From: Nephromyces sp. MM_2019 | Lineage: Eukaryota > Apicomplexa > Aconoidasida > Nephromycida | Direction of reading: 5' to 3' | Assembly (NCBI GenBank): GCA_015657535.1 | Contig: JADHZB010001602.1 | Coordinates: 66,749 to 92,469, forward strand | DNA: 25,721 nt | Part shown: one piece after another, positions 21,401 to 25,721 of the stretch | How the letters are laid out: every line of letters starts with the position of its first letter | Numbering within the stretch: position 1 is the first letter of the stretch | Translations under genes and position numbers: made by a program | Notes under the pieces: model-generated | What the model was told of the DNA's origin: nothing | The model's input: the letters and a program-made list of their open reading frames with translations, nothing else | Database searches by the model: none

Positions 21401-23079
21401 TTTGCATCCTCAGAATGCAAATTTATACCTAAAAGTCTGAAAATGACTTTGTATTATTGGAGAGAGTGAAGAAAGTATTGTTTTGATATTGCTGTGCAAT
21501 GTTTGATGCTTTTTCTGGGAGTGTTATGATATTATTCCCAGCCAATTGCTAACAGCTCACCTGATTGTAAGGAAATTAGCAAAACTTCAATAGCACTTTT
21601 ATCCAAAGTTAATTCTCTGGTTCTGAAAATTTTTTGTGGATAATTTATGTTTTGTTAATGAGAAGGATGGTGTTGTGGATATGTACTTTTCGATAGGAAT
21701 AATTTTATTTGATTTTAAAGGCATTTTTGATGTGAAATACAGAATGCGAGAATGCGAAAATTTAATGGTCAACTGGAAGATGCTCAGCTAGTCGAACTTT
21801 TATCAGTTAGTCTCACACACTGCATTTCTCGCATGAGATGACATATATACTAGTTTCTTCTTGAGCTACGAGTTATCTCTGCGGGTATTACGCCTCGAGT
21901 GCTCCTCCTGGATAGCTTTTTTAGCCTACTAATGCGATGCATTCTATGCTGCTATCGAAGATATAGCTCATTAGTGTATTTTTATTGATGCTATTTAAAA
22001 TAATGAAATGAGTATCTCACAGTATTTGTTCAAGCTTTGGAGTGCTTCACTTGTTTAGCTTTGCGATTAATGACATCTTTCATGTTAACTTTCGCTAACA
22101 AAGCTTGTGGTTTGTATTGGCTTGATGTTTTCATGACTTTGTTTCCGTTTAACCCGCTCCGGGTTCCCAATTTGTGTGAATCGCCTTCAAAACATCACTT
22201 CTTTTACTTGTTAAATTTTTTTAGAATCTGTTTTTTGATTTAATGTGCTTACAGCAGTTCAGTGATGCCACGAGCGGTTCTTCGGCTCCAAAAGTTACGG
22301 TAATACTGGTGTTTTCTGTTGTTAAATACCTAGTTGATTAGGAAGGCGTATGATGCTGTTTGAGAAGTACAATTCGGTTTAGCATATGTCAAGGTGGTTT
22401 ATCAGCAGCTGCGCGTGTTTATATCACTTTACTAAATACAGAGGGCAGAAGTTAATCTTTTTTTTGCGACGTGAGTCAGCGACGAATCTTTGAGTAATCT
22501 ATGGCAGTGTTTTTTTGCGACACTTTTTCACGTCGTTTTGTGCTTGGTAAATGCTTACTACGCTGCGTTTCGCTCAGCTGAATATTCTGTCTAGGCTTTG
22601 ACAGGTGCATTGAGCGGTATTTCTTCCCCAATCTCCAAAAAAAAATTTTATTTTTTAATGTGGTTAATTTTGAGATCTGCACGTAGAAGAGCATAGCAAG
22701 TGTTGTCGATTAGCTTTTTTCCTTGTGCAGCTAGTGAAGATTAAAGGGAGAATTCTTAGCTACTGTTGAAAAGGTTTTTCTTTGCTACAGTTTCAGTGCT
22801 GGACTGGCAAGACTACCACTGATGCTTTTGGGATAGCTTGTTTTTGATAAACATTCACAGTATGTGTTGATAATATGTTCACACTTTTAAAATTGCACGT
22901 CTGCGATAAGAAAAAGGCTAGATCACTCTTTTTTTTAAACTTCCTGTTTGTCTTTGATGAATTTTTGTGTCGCTAAACATGAGTTCAATGTCTACCTAGA
23001 GCATGGATTTATAAAGCTTAAGATTTTTTGTTTTCTGCAGATACAAAGGCGTCGAGATTTTGATGAAGATGATATATAG
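18381..23079 (+). CDS. PDCD5: Programmed cell death protein 5 (PDCD5/TFAR19)
   Basis: PDCD5 is a small, conserved helical protein of cytosol and nucleus; in animals it binds the TRiC/CCT chaperonin and the Tip60 acetyltransferase and promotes apoptosis. Exons: 18381-18467, 19540-19577, 20146-20213, 20688-20749, 21743-21805, 22255-22299, 23041-23079, about 133 residues (human: 125). The joined protein has NPQQRAKDEEQRR, QAFEEQRRILLRQILSPEA, LVKPQKARVIEDIVLQ, FNGQLEDAQLVELLS, SAPKVT and IQRRRDFDEDDI. These match the family's LVKPEKxxxVENYLIQ, GQLxEKVxExxLIxIL and RRKxxDSDEDD motifs in order. Phases agree at every join. The expected N-terminal helix (DEELEALRRQRLAELQ-like) is missing; instead exon 1 encodes MEHQRNQNSFVSS and an acidic stretch. 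The start is the first ATG of that exon; ATGs at about 18420 and 18423 are alternatives. Confidence 0.93.
19059..19250 (+). CDS. Possible alternative terminal exon or small membrane protein
   Basis: After the acceptor AAATATTAG a frame of 63 codons reads GLVANADCIVLRVVL, then VILIVVLLMMVIRIDL, then a charged part with RWKRDIVLLYENENRAMIM, and ends at TAA 19248-19250. The hydrophobic run of over 20 residues is a strong membrane helix. It is in phase 0 with exon 18381-18467, so the two would give a 92-residue single-pass protein. A possible donor GTAAAG overlaps the end but gives the wrong phase for exon 19540. It lies inside PDCD5 intron 1. No family recognised. Confidence 0.4.
   Translation, partial: GLVANADCIVLRVVLVILIVVLLMMVIRIDLDYDSFASRWKRDIVLLYENENRAMIMEENLGL
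19540..20213 (+). CDS. PDCD5: PDCD5 exons 2-3 (19540-19577, 20146-20213)
   Basis: Exon 2 follows CCCTTTCGCTTGCAG and ends at GTAAAAC; exon 3 follows CCACTGTCTTCAG and ends at GTAAGAG. Read in phase 0 they give NPQQRAKDEEQRR then QAFEEQRRILLRQILSPEA and SER. This is the helix with the conserved ILxQIL and ARxRL elements of the family. Other frames of exon 2 are either closed or do not fit exon 3. Confidence 0.9.
20688..20749 (+). CDS. PDCD5: PDCD5 exon 4 (LVKP motif)
   Basis: It follows TTTATTTTGCTTTCAG and reads KRITLVKPQKARVIEDIVLQ. The LVKP(E/Q)KA..(V)E signature is the best conserved part of PDCD5. The donor must be GTTTTAAG at 20750, because the frame meets TAA at 20762 and the family sequence continues in the exon at 21743. 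Confidence 0.92.
21743..22299 (+). CDS. PDCD5: PDCD5 exons 5-6 (21743-21805, 22255-22299)
   Basis: Exon 5 follows TGAAATACAG and reads NARMRKFNGQLEDAQLVELL plus S, ending at GTTAGT. Exon 6 follows TGTGCTTACAG and reads QFSDATSGSSAPKVT, ending at GTAATA. They match the family's MARxGQLxxKVSExxLIxILxxV and the linker that precedes the basic-acidic tail. Both are phase 0 at both ends. Confidence 0.9.
23041..23079 (+). CDS. PDCD5: PDCD5 last exon
   Basis: It follows TTTGTTTTCTGCAG and reads IQRRRDFDEDDI before TAG at 23077-23079. A basic triplet followed by an acidic cluster is the usual C-terminus of PDCD5. Confidence 0.92.
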   Translation: MQRRRDFDEDDI

Positions 23080-24038
23080 AAGCAGTGACGCTCGATCTTA
23101 TTGCCGGAGTGTGCATTATTTAGCACTTTTTGATGCTTTTTTAAGCTTTCAAATAGTGTTAGCATTTCCTAAAAGAAACTTAACTGTGATATAGAAATTT
23201 TCAGAAGTTAGGCATGGCGTTTCCGCAGCTGGTATTAACCTTTTTATAATTCCTTGTGTGTTTTTGCTTTTTATATTATAATTGGAATGTATAGCTATGC
23301 TGGTACCAAGACATGCGTAGTCCTAGGGATGCTTTTTTGACAAGCGCATGTTTAGAGCTAATGTCACGCTGGTGTGTGCTTTCCATGTTCTTGAAGCTCG
23401 TACTAAACTTGGTGTTAACATGCAATATTTTTTTGTCTAACTGATTGAAATCATGGTGTGCCATGCCACTATTACTTTGCGTGGCTTTTGGATATAAGAC
23501 TTTATTATTAGCCATTTAATGTTGTGGGTTCACCATTAGCCAAGTTTCCTTGCGCAGTAAAAATTTCAAATAAATGTCTTAAGATGTTTTAATGCTTACG
23601 AAGTTATTTCTATTTCTTTGCGGAGAAGCCCTTTACTCTACACTGTATTCAATCCATGATAAATTTGTTTGGAGTCTTGGTTTTGCGGCCAACAAATATA
23701 TCCTGTAATTCGCTTGATTGGATGGAAAGTCACAGGCTCCCAATGATTCTAGTGTTTCTACGGTTAAAAACGGCTTTGAAGATATTTTTAGTCGCATCTC
23801 CGCAAGGTTTTGCTTTGCCCATCGTTAATTTTTGTGGTAAAAATTGCCAATGAGCCCGTTAATATGATTGGTTAATTTGTAGCAGTAATTACCTAGGGAG
23901 TAGTTGGCATCTGCATTCTCAACATGTTGTATGTTTGAACAGAAATTCTTGGTATGATAGGGATTTAACAATGAAATGACCGAGCTCATTCTGTTAACGC
24001 AGATTTGGTATAGGTTTTATATATTGGAAATACCACCT
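23080..24038. other. PDCD5 3' flank / intergenic
   Basis: It is T-rich on the + strand at first. I see no supported exon. The open frames 23656-23853 (+) and 23276-23515 (-) lack splice context or recognisable motifs; the minus one is lysine/asparagine-rich as expected from the complement of T-rich DNA. Confidence 0.5.
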
Positions 24039-24503
24039 ATGAGCTCCGCCGGCGTGCTGGTCAAAATATTTTGTATAAAGTCTTGCGACGCGGGTAATGC
24101 ATACTATAACATTGTGAGTCTGCGCCTTCGGGAAAAATTACTGTAGGATGTTGGAAAAAATTGTTTGCGTTTTGCTCTGTTACGAGCCAAATACCGTGCG
24201 TGCGGTATTACTCTTTATGATTCAGCTTCTTAGAAACAAAGCTTGATGAAAATGAAATTCCCTCTACCTGGCACTGTCAATAGCTTCAAATGCACGGATG
24301 AATCCATTTCCCCGCTAAATATACGTCCAATTTATTCTTTTTCTTATTAAAGTTTAGAGCTTTTGATGCTTTTCGTGCGTATTGCTTACCTTGGTGAAAA
24401 TATGAGACCTGATATCCTGGAAATATGGCAAATGCAGCGGCGGCAATTTATGGAAGCTCTGCTAGTCACTGTTATGTACTGCCATTACAAGCTACATGAA
24501 TAA
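24039..24503 (+). CDS. Probable 5' exons of an unrecognised gene
   Basis: Exon 24039-24093 starts MSSAGVLVKIFCIKSCDA and ends at the good donor GTAATG (phase 1). Exon 24358-24503 follows TTCTTTTTCTTATTAAAGTTTAG, enters with two bases and reads LLMLFVRIAYLGENM, then RPDILEIWQMQRRQFMEALL. The frame stops at TAA 24501; it may end there (66 residues) or splice out earlier, for example at GTCACT after MEALL. The sequence looks helical and has normal amino-acid balance. GC content is higher than upstream. I do not recognise a family. Confidence 0.45.
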
Positions 24504-24521
24504 CTCGAGAGGCAAGGCTGA

Positions 24522-24731
24522 ATTGATGAAAATTGTCTTTCCCAAGATACCGCCTCAAACTTGGCGCGGCTTTTTTATGTGCATGCTTCTGTGAATGTTC
24601 AAACAAAACAGAACGGAGTCGTTAAATATCATGCCAAAAAGTGCCCGAGAGCTGTTCGCGTGAGCTCGATGGCTTACGCCAAAGCACTGATAAACCTTCC
24701 ATGTTTTCACTGGAGAACCTGCGTTACTTGA
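24522..24731 (+). CDS. Open frame, possible further exon
   Basis: This is an open stretch of 69 codons in the same frame as the exon at 24358 but separated by TAA and TGA. It includes DENCLSQDTASNLARLFYV, then QTKQNGVVKYHAKKCPRAV and SSMAYAKALINLPCFHWR. Possible acceptors are GTCTTTCCCAAG (24546) and AACAAAACAG (24611); the latter is phase 0 and would follow a donor after MEALL. Another + frame overlaps (24641-24889, with LDGLRQSTDKPSMFSLEN and a GTAAGC donor at 24773), and a minus frame is also open. I cannot tell which is coding. Confidence 0.25.
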   Translation: MDENCLSQDTASNLARLFYVHASVNVQTKQNGVVKYHAKKCPRAVRVSSMAYAKALINLPCFHWRTCVT

Positions 24732-25171
24732 AATGCGCCGCCACAGTGTTCTGCAGTGGTTTTTTGGAATGTAAGCTGAAAACTTATTTGCGAATCCTGC
24801 CTTTTTTTCTTGTACTATCGCGAGTTCCAAAGCAGCTAGTTACCAAGTGTTTGGAGGATAGGATGATTTTTCCGAAAAAGTGTAGCTAATGGTTGAGCCA
24901 TAAAACTCGCAGCTGCCCCCGCTTTTAATCATAATTGGTAAATGCCTGGGCTTCTCAATGGCTAGGCCTTAATAAAGCAGAGGTCAATAGCGAGCATTTA
25001 ATTCATTGGCCATTGAAGTAAGTAAGGGAGAACATTTGGAGTGAAAACTTTTTCTCTGGCAGCCCTAGAGTTCTCATGCGAAGGGCAGTAACATCTAGTG
25101 CTTTTCCGCCCCGCTGTGTTTCGTGTTATCAACCTTTAACCTAGCGCTCTACCTTGTGTCGCATGTTGCAG

Positions 25172-25346
25172 GCGGCACAGCAGAGGTTCTGCGTGAGGGT
25201 TTGGGCTTCAAGTGCGCGCTACACCGCATGAAAAGACCTTCGAGGACGTAGTTCTGCTTTTAAGCGAAACTTATTCATTCGGACAAATGGAAATTGCTAC
25301 CTTGGCCGGAAGAAAAACTCTAAAGGAAGCGCACAAGTGCGTGTAA
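25172..25346 (+). CDS. Possible exon near window end
   Basis: A good acceptor, GTCGCATGTTGCAG, precedes 25172. Two + frames look coding: 25174-25251 (GTAEVLREGLGFKCALHRMK then RPSRT and stop) and 25197-25346 (GFGLQVRATPHEKTFEDVV, then LLLSETYSFGQMEIATLAGR and KTLKEAHKCV before TAA). The first has the better start signal, the second the more natural sequence. It may belong to the gene starting at 24039. Confidence 0.25.
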
Positions 25347-25721
25347 CAATGTCAAAGAGAGGCATACAAGTCACCAATACAAATGCCTTGCTTGTTGGCT
25401 AAGATAAGTGGCATCTCTTACCGCTGGACGGATTCGATAAGTAGACGAGTATAGCGTAGATTTTATGAGGTATTACTGCACACACAAAAAAAAAGTACCT
25501 ATACCACAGACGTTATGATCCTAATGCGACGGAACATGCTATAGACACTAGAAGTAATGGAAACAGTTATGTTTACCATAAATTTTACTTTAATAGAATT
25601 CAAAGCTTGTTTGGAGAGGAGATGACCCCAAAATTTCGCCTGGCACGGGGAAAGTACTACCGTCCGTGGAGAGGCAAGATTAAAAGCAGGTAATAGGATA
25701 AGAAAGCTTTCCACAAAAAAA
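25347..25721. other. Window end, nothing recognised
   Basis: No exon-like frame with splice signals is visible. The minus-strand frame 25499-25714 has no recognisable motif. The window ends in a short A run. Confidence 0.4.

Noticed and set aside
23276..23515. Minus-strand 79-codon frame starting with ATG
   Set aside because: Its K/N/S-rich composition is expected from the complement of T-rich DNA; no motif or splice signal supports it.

Overview
The window looks like nuclear DNA of a eukaryote, most likely a protist or alga. It is AT-rich by eye, has many short exons with GT...AG introns of about 0.1 to 2.5 kb, and uses ordinary TAA/TAG stops. I see no bacterial operon, rRNA, tRNA, CRISPR array or complete transposon. 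Every gene I can support lies on the + strand. The lineage cannot be fixed from the sequence alone: HAP2 occurs in plants, algae, many protists and some invertebrates but not in fungi or vertebrates, and the PDCD5 C-terminus (KVTIQRRR) resembles plant-type versions.

Region 1 (1-13696) is the 3' part of a gene for the gamete-fusion protein HAP2/GCS1, in about 18 to 22 exons. The exons from 1321 to 6252 align in order with family landmarks: the end of the HAP2/GCS1 signature domain, the PDLS..Y...P strand, the C..IG.....TQP.FC cysteine cluster, and the start of domain III. Later exons carry the rest of domain III, a threonine-rich stalk made of a 24-bp tandem repeat, one transmembrane helix and a short cysteine/basic tail. 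The N-terminal part, where the fusion loops lie, is upstream of the window; base 1 is itself the start of a perfect splice donor.

Region 2 (13697-17900) may hold a small gene for a roughly 79-residue single-pass membrane protein in four phase-compatible exons (14577-17064). It is a prediction without a recognised family. Region 3 (18381-23079) is a seven-exon PDCD5 (programmed cell death 5) orthologue of about 133 residues. Its core and acidic C-terminus are clear, but its N-terminus is unlike the family. A phase-compatible membrane-spanning exon (19059-19250) lies in its first intron and could end an alternative transcript. A block of higher GC with a hairpin (about 17872-18223) precedes it.

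Region 4 (23080-25721) has an intergenic stretch, then a probable 5' end of another + strand gene (24039-24503 and possibly further exons to about 25346) that I cannot name.

The genes do not form one pathway: HAP2 acts at the gamete surface, while PDCD5 is a cytosolic/nuclear helical protein linked to chaperonin and acetyltransferase partners. Exon joins are inferred from splice motifs, reading phase and family similarity; transcript data would settle them.
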